A stretch of DNA of 64,000 nucleotides from assembly GCA_964244615.1 (NCBI GenBank), contig CAXTJP010000002.1, forward strand, positions 24,895-88,894, written 5' to 3'. The position numbers and the translations under genes were made by a program. Below are positions 1 through 7,266 of this stretch, in pieces. Below the pieces are notes generated by a model. It was not told where the DNA came from. It searched no databases and was given only the letters and a program-made list of their open reading frames with translations. The first letter of the stretch is position 1. Each line of letters opens with the position of its first letter. This DNA is from BOG-908 sp964244615 (GTDB lineage: Bacteria; Pseudomonadota; Alphaproteobacteria; Acetobacterales; Acetobacteraceae).

Positions 1-2
1 GT

Positions 3-578
3 ATCGGCCACTACGTGCGCAGCGCCGGCCGCGCGGCGCTGGCGGCCGACGCGATCGCGGCGCTGCATGCCGACAAGACCCGGCGCTACGCCCGCCTGAT
101 CGAACAGGGCGGACTGGCGCTGCGCCCGGGCGTCAGGCGATTGCTCGACGAAGCGCAGGCGGCCGGGGTGCGGCTCGCCATCGCGACCACGACCAGCCGT
201 CCGAACGTCGATGCGCTGCTGCAGGCGACGCTCGGCGGCCAGCCTTTCGAGGTGATCGCCGCGGGCGACGAGGTCGCGGCCAAGAAGCCCGCGCCGGACG
301 TCTATCGCCTGGCACTGCAACGCCTGGGGTTGCCGGCGGCCGACTGCCTGGCGCTGGAGGACACGGCGAACGGGCTGCGCAGCGCGCTCGGCGCCGGGCT
401 CGCCTGTATCGTCACCTGCAGCGCCTATGGCGGCGCCGGCCCGTTCGAGGGCGCGCTGGCCGTGGTCAGCTGCCTGGGCGACCCGGACCAGCCTGCGTCC
501 GTCCTGGTGTCGCCGGCGCGCTGCGGCCCGGTGATCGGGCTGGCCGAGCTGGAGGGCTGGGCGCGGCAGGCGGGCTGA
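3..578 (+). CDS. cbbY: CbbY-like HAD phosphatase, 5' partial
   Basis: The reading frame is already open at the left window edge, so the N-terminus with the first HAD aspartate is outside the window. What remains is the C-terminal part of a haloacid-dehalogenase phosphatase: the motif II stretch ending in TTTS, the motif III lysine in AAKKPAPDVY, and the motif IV acidic residues in LEDTANG. This arrangement is typical of CbbY, which removes inhibitory sugar phosphates such as xylulose-1,5-bisphosphate in red-type RuBisCO organisms. Its position beside cbbR and the cbb operon supports that role. It converges on cbbR and overlaps its 3' end by about 113 bases. Another HAD sugar phosphatase is possible, but the context favours CbbY. 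Confidence 0.82.
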   Translation: MGHYVRSAGRAALAADAIAALHADKTRRYARLIEQGGLALRPGVRRLLDEAQAAGVRLAIATTTSRPNVDALLQATLGGQPFEVIAAGDEVAAKKPAPDVYRLALQRLGLPAADCLALEDTANGLRSALGAGLACIVTCSAYGGAGPFEGALAVVSCLGDPDQPASVLVSPARCGPVIGLAELEGWARQAG

Positions 579-1533
579 CCGGGGCATCGCCGCCGGCCTT
601 CGCCGCCGCGGCACGATAGCCGGCTTCGAGACTGTCGATGACCGCCTGTCCGTTCTGCTGCAGGAACTCCTGCAGCCGCGCATGCGCCGGCATCATCGGC
701 ATCGACCGCCGACGCACCACGAACCAGGACCGCAGCACCGGGAAGCCGTCCACCGGCAGGGTGCGCAGCAGCCCGAGCGCCAGTTCCAGCCCGATCGTGT
801 GGCGCGAGATCACCGCCACCCCCATGCGGGCCATCACCGCCTGCTTGATGGTCTCGTTGCTGTCGGTGGTCATGCCGATACGCGGCGTGACCCCGGCGGC
901 AAGGCACGTCTGCTGCATCAGCAGCCGCGTGCCCGAGCCGTCCTCGCGCGTGATCAGCCGCTCGCGCGCCAGGTCGGCAAAGGCGAGGCTCGGTGCCATG
1001 CCCAGACGATGGTCGGCGGCGGCGATGATGACGGAGGGGTGGTCGGCGAACGGGGTGGCCAGCACGTCGGCTTCCGGCGACGGCTGGCCCATCACCGCCA
1101 AGTCGATCTCGCCGCGACCGAGCGCCTCGGCGATCTGCTGCCGGTTGCCGAAGCGCAGGTTGATTGTGACTCCCGGATACGCGTCCTGGAACCGTGCCAG
1201 CACGTGCGGGACGATGTATTTGGCGGTGGAAACCGCGCCGAGCGTGATCCGGCCGCCGACCGCGCCGCGCAGCGCCATCAGCGCCTGGTCGGAATCGTGC
1301 AGCGCCTGCAGCACCAGGCGGACATAGGCCAGCAGCACCTGTCCCGCCTCGGTCGGGACGACCTGGCGGCCGATGCGTTCGAACATGGCAAAGCCGCTCA
1401 TGTCCTCGATCTGCTTGACCTGGAACGACACCGCAGCGGGCGAGACGCGAAGGGCCGCCGCGGCGCGCGCGAAGGACCGCGCGTCGTCGGCGGCGGCCAG
1501 CATCTGCATCTGCCGGACGGTCATGTTGCGCAT
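466..1533 (-). CDS. cbbR: LysR-type regulator CbbR with a proline-rich C-terminal tail
   Basis: This is a LysR-family transcription factor of about 355 residues. The N-terminal winged helix (about residues 5-65, with AAAALRVSPAAVSFQVKQIE) is followed by a LysR substrate-binding domain to about residue 305. It lies divergent from cbbL, the classic position of CbbR, the activator of Calvin-cycle operons that senses cycle metabolites. I chose the ATG at 1533 (MRNMTVRQ); a GTG one codon upstream and an ATG three codons downstream are alternatives. The last roughly 48 residues are rich in Pro, Ala and Gly and are encoded antisense to the end of cbbY. CbbR proteins usually end near residue 310, so this tail is unusual. 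Confidence 0.93.
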   Translation of the reverse strand: MRNMTVRQMQMLAAADDARSFARAAAALRVSPAAVSFQVKQIEDMSGFAMFERIGRQVVPTEAGQVLLAYVRLVLQALHDSDQALMALRGAVGGRITLGAVSTAKYIVPHVLARFQDAYPGVTINLRFGNRQQIAEALGRGEIDLAVMGQPSPEADVLATPFADHPSVIIAAADHRLGMAPSLAFADLARERLITREDGSGTRLLMQQTCLAAGVTPRIGMTTDSNETIKQAVMARMGVAVISRHTIGLELALGLLRTLPVDGFPVLRSWFVVRRRSMPMMPAHARLQEFLQQNGQAVIDSLEAGYRAAAAKAGGDAPVSPPAAPSPPARPARSPGRSAPATPGRTQAGPGRPGS

Positions 1534-1653
1534 CACCAACGGACAAGGCTTCCCTTGTTGAAACACGCAATGTAATTTGTTTCCCTGTCGGTCGTCCAGG
1601 TGGTTAGGTCCGCGCCAACGACCCCATTCAGGGTGATCGAAGGGAGGCTGACA
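1534..1653. promoter_or_regulatory. cbbR-cbbL divergent control region with palindrome
   Basis: These 120 bases separate the divergent cbbR and cbbL starts and must hold both promoters. The stretch around 1555-1583 is AT-rich compared with its surroundings. An inverted repeat GAAACA-N12-TGTTTC spans 1560-1583. This is a candidate CbbR operator, because LysR proteins bind dyads in such intergenic regions, but binding is inferred only. A purine-rich GGGAGG stretch at 1642-1647 is the likely ribosome-binding site of cbbL. Confidence 0.5.
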
Positions 1654-3117
1654 TTGGACCAGGTCGCCGACGTGAAGATTACGGACATGAAGGAGCGCTA
1701 CCGCTCCGGCGTGCTCAAGTATCGGCAGATGGGCTATTGGGAGCCGGACTACGAGCCGAAGGACACCGACATCCTGGCGGTGTTCCGCATCACGCCGCAG
1801 GATGGCGTGGACCCCGAGGAAGCGGCCGCGGCCGTGGCCGGTGAATCCTCCACGGCTACCTGGACCGTGGTCTGGACCGACCGCCTGACGGACAGCGAAT
1901 ACTACCGCGCGAAGGCCTACAGGGTGGATCCGGTGCCCGGCCAGCCCGGCCAGTGGTTCGCCTACATCGCCTACGACCTCGATTTGTTCGAGGAAGGCTC
2001 GATCTCGAACCTCACCGCCTCGATCATCGGCAACGTGTTCGGCTTCAAGCCGCTCAAGGCGCTGCGTCTGGAGGACATGCGCATCTCCACGCACTACCTC
2101 AAGACCTTCCAGGGCCCGGCGACGGGGATCGTGGTCGAGCGCGAACGCCTGAACTGCTTCGGGCGGCCGCTGCTGGGTGCCACGATGAAGCCGAAGCTCG
2201 GCCTGTCCGGCCGCAACTACGGCCGCGTCGTCTACGAGGCGTTGAAGGGTGGCCTGGACTTCACCAAGGACGACGAGAACATCAACTCGCAGCCTTTCAT
2301 GCACTGGCGCGACCGCTACCTGTACTGCACGGAGGGCGTCAACAAGGCGATGGCCGAGACCGGCGAGGTGAAGGGCACGTACCTGAACGTGACCGCCGGC
2401 ACCATGGAGGACATGTACGAACGCGCCGAGTTCGCCAAGCAGCTCGGCGCCGTCATCATCATGATCGACCTGGTGATCGGCTACACCGCCATCCAGTCGA
2501 TGGCGAAATGGTGCCGCCGCAACGACATGATCCTGCACCTGCACCGGGCGGGACACTCGACCTACACGCGCCAGAAGAACCACGGCGTCTCGTTCCGCGT
2601 GATCGCCAAGTGGATGCGCATGGCGGGCGTGGACCACATCCATGCCGGCACCGTGGTGGGCAAGCTGGAAGGCGACCCGGCGGTGATCAGCGGCATCTAC
2701 GACACCTGCCGCGAGAACCATGTGAGACAGGACCTTTCACACGGCGTGTTCTTCGATCAGCCCTGGGCCAGCCTGAAGAAGCTGATGCCGGTGGCGTCCG
2801 GCGGCATCCATGCCGGCCAGATGCACCAGCTGCTGACCTACCTGGGCGAGGACGTGGTGCTGCAGTTCGGCGGCGGCACGATCGGCCATCCGGACGGTAT
2901 CCAGGCCGGCGCCATCGCCAACCGCGTGGCGCTGGAGACGATGGTGAAGGCGCGCAACGAGGGCCGCGACATCTGGAACGAGGGTCCCGAGATACTGTCC
3001 AGCGCGGCCAAGTGGTGCCGTCCGCTGCGTGCGGCGCTCGATACGTGGAAGGACGTCACGTTCAACTACGCTAGCACCGACTCCGTCGACTTCGTGCCGA
3101 CGCCGACCGCTTCCTGA
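1654..3117 (+). CDS. cbbL: RuBisCO large subunit, form IC (red type)
   Basis: This is ribulose-1,5-bisphosphate carboxylase/oxygenase large subunit, which fixes CO2 onto RuBP. Catalytic residues are intact: K179 in GATMKPKLG, the carbamylated lysine K205 with D207 and E208 in LDFTKDDE, the histidine of LHLHRAGH, loop 6 with GKLEGD, and the phosphate-binding SGGIH and GGGTIGHP segments. The sequence pattern is form IC, of the proteobacterial red-type branch. The frame is open from a GTG at 1600, but I prefer the TTG at 1654. It follows a strong GGGAGG site by seven to eight bases and gives 487 residues, close to the usual 486. It heads the operon with cbbS 24 bases downstream. Confidence 0.97.
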   Translation: MDQVADVKITDMKERYRSGVLKYRQMGYWEPDYEPKDTDILAVFRITPQDGVDPEEAAAAVAGESSTATWTVVWTDRLTDSEYYRAKAYRVDPVPGQPGQWFAYIAYDLDLFEEGSISNLTASIIGNVFGFKPLKALRLEDMRISTHYLKTFQGPATGIVVERERLNCFGRPLLGATMKPKLGLSGRNYGRVVYEALKGGLDFTKDDENINSQPFMHWRDRYLYCTEGVNKAMAETGEVKGTYLNVTAGTMEDMYERAEFAKQLGAVIIMIDLVIGYTAIQSMAKWCRRNDMILHLHRAGHSTYTRQKNHGVSFRVIAKWMRMAGVDHIHAGTVVGKLEGDPAVISGIYDTCRENHVRQDLSHGVFFDQPWASLKKLMPVASGGIHAGQMHQLLTYLGEDVVLQFGGGTIGHPDGIQAGAIANRVALETMVKARNEGRDIWNEGPEILSSAAKWCRPLRAALDTWKDVTFNYASTDSVDFVPTPTAS

Positions 3118-3141
3118 ACCGCCGCGACGCTGGAGGACACA

Positions 3142-3564
3142 ATGAAGATCACCCAAGGACAGTTCTCGTTCCTGCCCGACCTTACCGACGCGGAGATCAG
3201 GAAGCAGGTCGAGTATGCGCTGGATAACGGCTGGTCCGTCGCGATCGAGTACACGTCCGACCCGCATCCGCGGAACTGCTACTGGACGATGTGGGGCAAC
3301 CCGATGTTCGACCTGCGCGACCCGGCCGGCGTGATGATGGAGCTGGAAGCCTGCAAGCGCGAGGCGGTCGACCAATACATCAAGATCCTGGCCTTCGATT
3401 CGAAGAAGGGCTGGGAGAGCGTGCGCATGAGCTTCATGGTGCAGCGTCCGGCGTTCGAGCCTGGCTTCGAGCTGGTGCGGCAGGAGACGGAGGGCCGCAA
3501 CATACGCTACACGTTGCGCAGCCACGCCACCGGCCGCGCGCCCGCACCCGAACAGGCCCTGTAG
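3142..3564 (+). CDS. cbbS: RuBisCO small subunit, red type
   Basis: This is a 140-residue small subunit that assembles with CbbL into the L8S8 enzyme. The start MKITQGQFSFLPDL and the YWTMWGNPMF region are typical of red-type small subunits. The C-terminal part beyond about residue 110 forms the extension that makes the beta-hairpin barrel in red-type holoenzymes and lets them assemble without green-type chaperones. A GGAGG site at about 3131-3135 precedes the ATG. The gene sits 24 bases after cbbL and 2 bases before rpe, so the three are surely co-transcribed. Confidence 0.97.
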   Translation: MKITQGQFSFLPDLTDAEIRKQVEYALDNGWSVAIEYTSDPHPRNCYWTMWGNPMFDLRDPAGVMMELEACKREAVDQYIKILAFDSKKGWESVRMSFMVQRPAFEPGFELVRQETEGRNIRYTLRSHATGRAPAPEQAL

Positions 3565-3566
3565 CC

Positions 3567-4289
3567 GTGCGCGCCGAACTGCCGGCGCTCCGCATCGCAC
3601 CCTCGATCCTCAGCGCGGATTTCGCGCGCTTGGGCGAGGAGGTGGAGCGCGTGATCGCATCCGGTGCGGACGTCGTGCATGTCGACGTCATGGACATGCA
3701 CTACGTGCCGAACCTGACGTTCGGCCCGGTCGTGTGCAAGGCGTTGCGGCCCAGGGTGACCGCACCGATCGACGTGCACCTGATGGTCAGGCCGGTGGAC
3801 GCGCTGATCGGCCTGTTCGTCGACGCCGGGGCCGACATCGTCTCGTTCCATCCCGAGGCGAGCGAGCATGTGGACCGTTCGCTGTCGCTGATACGCGAGC
3901 GCGGCTGCCGCGCCGGCCTGGTGCTGAACCCGGCAACCCCGCTCTCGGTGCTGGACCATGTGATGGACCGGCTCGACCTGATCCTGCTGATGTCGGTCAA
4001 CCCGGGCTTTGGCGGCCAGGCCTTCATCCCCGAGACGCTGCGCAAGGCGCGCGCGGTGCGGGCGCGGATCGACGCGCATGTCGCGTCGGGCGGCAAGCCG
4101 ATCTGGCTGGAGATCGACGGCGGCGTGAAGGTGGACAACATAGGCGAGATCGCCGAGGCGGGCATCGACACCTTCGTCGCCGGGTCGGCGATCTTCGGGT
4201 CACCGGATCCGGACGGCTACTACCGGAGCGTCATCGGCGCCCTGCGTCGGCAGCTCGACCGGGTGCCGCAACAGAGGCGCGCAGCATGA
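3567..4289 (+). CDS. rpe: Ribulose-phosphate 3-epimerase
   Basis: Ribulose-phosphate 3-epimerase (CbbE in cbb operons) interconverts xylulose-5-phosphate and ribulose-5-phosphate, supplying the substrate of phosphoribulokinase. The 240-residue TIM barrel shows the hallmark segments APSILSADFARLG, the metal-ligand histidine and aspartate in VVHVDVMDMHYVPN, HLMV, MSVNPGFGGQ and the catalytic aspartate in EIDGGVK. The start is GTG at 3567, two bases after the cbbS stop. Its stop overlaps the cbbX start in an ATGA junction. Confidence 0.95.
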   Translation: MRAELPALRIAPSILSADFARLGEEVERVIASGADVVHVDVMDMHYVPNLTFGPVVCKALRPRVTAPIDVHLMVRPVDALIGLFVDAGADIVSFHPEASEHVDRSLSLIRERGCRAGLVLNPATPLSVLDHVMDRLDLILLMSVNPGFGGQAFIPETLRKARAVRARIDAHVASGGKPIWLEIDGGVKVDNIGEIAEAGIDTFVAGSAIFGSPDPDGYYRSVIGALRRQLDRVPQQRRAA

Positions 4290-5185
4290 GTGCCGGCATC
4301 GCCGAGCCGCCGCCGGAGACCGTCGACCTCGAGGACTTCTACCAGCGCAGCAACATCGGCGACGTGATCGACGCCCTGGACCGCGACCTTGTCGGGCTGG
4401 TGCCGGTCAAGACCCGCATACGCGAGGTGGCCGCGCTGCTGCTGGTCGAGTCTGCCCGTCGCAGCATGGGGCTGACGGCCGAGCCGCCATCGCTGCACAT
4501 GTGCTTCACCGGCAACCCCGGGACCGGCAAGACCACGGTGGCGCAGCGCATGGCCGAGATCCTGAACCGGCTCGGCTACATACGGCGCAACCACGTGGTG
4601 ACCGTCTCCCGCGACGACCTGGTCGGGCAGTATATCGGCCACACCGCGCCCAAGACGAAGGAGGTGCTGAAAAAGGCGATGGGCGGCGTGCTGTTCATCG
4701 ACGAGGCCTACTACCTCTACCGGCCGGAGAACGAGCGCGATTACGGGCAGGAGGCGATCGAGATACTGCTGCAGGTGATGGAAGACCGGCGTGACGACCT
4801 GGTTGTCATCCTGGCCGGCTACAAGGAGAGGATGGACATCTTCTTCCGCAGCAACCCCGGCATGGCGTCGCGCATCGCCCACCACATAGACTTCCCCGAC
4901 TACTCCGAAGACGAGCTGCTGAGCATTGCCCAGATCATGCTTTCGCAGATGAACTATATGCTGAGCGAGGACGCGACGGCGGTGCTGCGGGCGTATATCG
5001 GGCGTCGTATGAAGCAGCCGCGCTTCTCGAACGCGCGTTCCATCCGCAACGCGCTCGACCGGTCCCGTCTGCGCCAGGCGAACCGGCTGTTTGCCGGGCG
5101 GGCCAAGCCGTTTGACCGTATGGCGTTGCAGACCATCACCGGTGCAGACATACGAGCCAGCCGGGTATTCGCCGATCAGACGTGA
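4286..5185 (+). CDS. cbbX: Red-type RuBisCO activase CbbX
   Basis: CbbX is a hexameric AAA+ ATPase that remodels inhibited red-type RuBisCO by pulling on the CbbL C-terminus, stimulated by RuBP. The 299-residue protein has a Walker A at residues 76-83 (GNPGTGKT), a Walker B around 137-140 (FIDE) followed by AYYLY, and the family-typical GQYIGHTAPKT segment. The ATG overlaps the rpe stop by four bases, which implies translational coupling. It lies in the usual place for the red-type operon. A 62-base gap with a small hairpin separates it from the FBPase-like gene. Confidence 0.96.
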   Translation: MSAGIAEPPPETVDLEDFYQRSNIGDVIDALDRDLVGLVPVKTRIREVAALLLVESARRSMGLTAEPPSLHMCFTGNPGTGKTTVAQRMAEILNRLGYIRRNHVVTVSRDDLVGQYIGHTAPKTKEVLKKAMGGVLFIDEAYYLYRPENERDYGQEAIEILLQVMEDRRDDLVVILAGYKERMDIFFRSNPGMASRIAHHIDFPDYSEDELLSIAQIMLSQMNYMLSEDATAVLRAYIGRRMKQPRFSNARSIRNALDRSRLRQANRLFAGRAKPFDRMALQTITGADIRASRVFADQT

Positions 5186-5197
5186 CGACGCCTCCCG

Positions 5198-5217
5198 CGC
5201 ACGGTCCAAGCCGTGCG
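5198..5217 (+). other. Small hairpin in the cbbX-cbbF spacer
   Basis: A perfect 7-bp inverted repeat (CGCACGG / CCGTGCG) with a six-base loop lies between cbbX and the next gene. It is not followed by a U-tract, so it is not a convincing terminator. It could stabilise upstream mRNA or mark a processing site. Confidence 0.35.
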
Positions 5218-5247
5218 GCAGCATAAGAACGGTCCAGGAAGCCAGTC

Positions 5248-6333
5248 ATGCCCTATCGCCGCACCACGTTCAGCAAGTTCGTCATCGAGGATCTGCGTCG
5301 CGGCAGCGGCGGCGGGCACGACCCGGAACTGGCGGCGCTGCTCAACGACCTGCAGCGCGCCGCCAAGCTGATCGGGGCGGCGGTGGCGCGTGGCGCGCTG
5401 GACAGTCCGGGCGCCATCGTGACGACCAGCCGGAACGTGCCCGGCGAGCCGCCGAAGAGGATGGCCGAGGTGGCCAACCTGATCATGCTCAGCGCCTGCG
5501 AGTGGGGCGGCCAGCTTTGCGGCATTCTCTCATCGGCGCTGGACCGGCCGCATCCCGTGCCCGCCGAGTACCCGCATGGCCGATACATGCTGCTGTTCGC
5601 GCCGCTGGACGGCGAGGCCAACCTGGACGTCGACCTGACGGTCGGCACGATCTTTTCCGTGCTGCGGGCGCCGGACGGCGTCACCGACCCCACGCCCGAA
5701 GACTTCATGCAGCCGGGCCGGCAGCAGGTGGCGGCGGGCTATGCGCTGTTCGGGCCGTTGGCGATGATGGTCATCACATTGGGCGCCGGCGTGCACGGCT
5801 TCACGCTGGACCGCGAGGCGGGCGCCTACACGCTGACGCACCCGAACATGAAAATACCCGAGCAGGGCAGCGAGCTGGCGGTCGATGCGGCGCTGGAGCC
5901 GCATTGGGAGACGCCGATCCGTCGCTTCGTCCAGGAATACACCACCCACGGCACCGGCCGCGACGGCCGCGCGTGCACGATACGCTGGATCGACAGCCTG
6001 GTGGCCGAAGTGCACCGCATCCTGCTGCGCGGCGGCGTGTTCCTGCACCCGCGCGACACGCGCGACACCAGCCGGCTCGGGCACGTGCACCTGCTGGCGG
6101 AAGCCAACCCGATCGCCATGCTTGTCGAGCAGGCGGGGGGTGCCGCCAGCACCGGCCGCTTGCGTGTGCTGGACGTGATGCCGGAGCACATCCATCAGAA
6201 GGTCCCGCTGGTGCTGGGTGCAAGTGCCGCGGTCGGCCGTCTGCAGGAGTACCACACCGCCTACGACCGCGGTGAATCGATGGTTTTCGAGTCGCCGCTG
6301 TTCAAGCAGCGCAGTCTCTTCCGGACCGCCTGA
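5248..6333 (+). CDS. cbbF: Class I fructose-1,6-bisphosphatase-like protein, catalytic residues lost
   Basis: The 361-residue protein aligns over its full length with class I fructose-1,6-bisphosphatase and sits where cbbF is expected. Scaffold motifs are kept: EYPHGRYMLLF, DVDLTVGTIFSV, GVHGFTLDRE, VAEVHRILLRGG and NPIAMLVEQAGGAAS. The active site is not. In pig numbering, D74 is A73 here (KRMAEV for KKLDV), E97 and E98 are S96 and A97 (SSALD for SEEMD), and D118 is A118 (APLDG for DPLDG). S123/S124 are E/A, N212 is D, Y264 is H and K274 is H. D121 and the E280 equivalent (E285) remain. There is no frameshift, and the gene overlaps nothing. It follows cbbX by 62 bases with an AGGA site, and cbbP starts 2 bases later. 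I infer a probable pseudoenzyme, possibly regulatory or structural; activity is not excluded. Confidence 0.88.
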   Translation: MPYRRTTFSKFVIEDLRRGSGGGHDPELAALLNDLQRAAKLIGAAVARGALDSPGAIVTTSRNVPGEPPKRMAEVANLIMLSACEWGGQLCGILSSALDRPHPVPAEYPHGRYMLLFAPLDGEANLDVDLTVGTIFSVLRAPDGVTDPTPEDFMQPGRQQVAAGYALFGPLAMMVITLGAGVHGFTLDREAGAYTLTHPNMKIPEQGSELAVDAALEPHWETPIRRFVQEYTTHGTGRDGRACTIRWIDSLVAEVHRILLRGGVFLHPRDTRDTSRLGHVHLLAEANPIAMLVEQAGGAASTGRLRVLDVMPEHIHQKVPLVLGASAAVGRLQEYHTAYDRGESMVFESPLFKQRSLFRTA

Positions 6334-6335
6334 CC

Positions 6336-7211
6336 ATGTCGGTGAAGCACCCGATCGTCGCCATCACCGGGTCGTCCGGCGCGGGCACCACCACCGTCAT
6401 GTGGACCTTCCAGCAGATCTTCAGGCGCGAGGGCGTGACGCCCGCGATCGTGGAAGGCGACGCGTTCCACCGTTTCGACCGCCAGCAGATGCGCGACCGC
6501 ATGGCGGACGAACAACGCGGCGGCAACGGCCATTTCAGCCATTTCGGCCCTGAGAGCAACCTGTTCGAGGAGCTCGAGGCGCTGTTCCGCGACTACGGCA
6601 AGTCGGGTGTGGGACGAACCCGCAAATACCTGCACGACACGGACGAGGCTGCACCCTACAACCAGGCGCCCGGCACCTTTACGCCCTGGGAGGATCTGGG
6701 CGCTGGCACCGACCTGATGTTCTACGAGGGCCTGCATGGGGGCGTGAAGACCGAGACGGTCGACATCGCCGGCGAGGTGGACCTGCTGATCGGGGTGGCG
6801 CCGACGGTGAACCTCGAATGGATACAGAAGCTGCATCGCGACAAGCGTACCCGCGGCCACAGCCACGAGGCCGTGGTGGACACGATCCTGCGTCGCATGC
6901 CCGACTACGTGAACTACATCTGCCCGCAATTCTCCCACACGCACGTGAACTTCCAGCGCGTGCCGACGGTGGACACGTCCAACCCGTTCACCGCACGCGA
7001 CATCCCGAGCGCCGACGAGAGCATGCTGGTGATCCGCTTTCGCGACCCCAAGGGCATCGACTTCCCCTATCTGCTGTCCATGTTGAAGGACGGCTTCATG
7101 TCGCGTGCCAACACCATCGTCTGCCCGGGCGGCAAGATGGCCCTGGCCATGCAGCTGATCTTCACGCCGATGATCTGGCAGATCATGGACCGGAAGAAAC
7201 GCGCCTTCTGA
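6336..7211 (+). CDS. cbbP: Phosphoribulokinase
   Basis: Phosphoribulokinase phosphorylates ribulose-5-phosphate to RuBP with ATP, the committed step of the Calvin cycle. The 291-residue protein matches the octameric proteobacterial class. The P-loop GSSGAGTTT is near residues 12-20, followed by VEGDAFHRFDR with the catalytic acidic residue and the RKYLH and FYEGLHG segments. All expected motifs are present, in contrast to the preceding FBPase-like gene. It starts 2 bases after that gene, so the two are translationally linked. Confidence 0.96.
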   Translation: MSVKHPIVAITGSSGAGTTTVMWTFQQIFRREGVTPAIVEGDAFHRFDRQQMRDRMADEQRGGNGHFSHFGPESNLFEELEALFRDYGKSGVGRTRKYLHDTDEAAPYNQAPGTFTPWEDLGAGTDLMFYEGLHGGVKTETVDIAGEVDLLIGVAPTVNLEWIQKLHRDKRTRGHSHEAVVDTILRRMPDYVNYICPQFSHTHVNFQRVPTVDTSNPFTARDIPSADESMLVIRFRDPKGIDFPYLLSMLKDGFMSRANTIVCPGGKMALAMQLIFTPMIWQIMDRKKRAF

Positions 7212-7266
7212 CGATCGGCGGGCGCCGGGGCAAGTCGCTCCCGGTCCTGCTTCCATACGGAGAAAC

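Noticed and set aside
1534..2721. Extension of the CbbR frame upstream to 2721 on the minus strand
   Set aside because: The extra 396 residues are antisense to cbbL and show no domain; the LysR start at 1533 gives a normal N-terminus.
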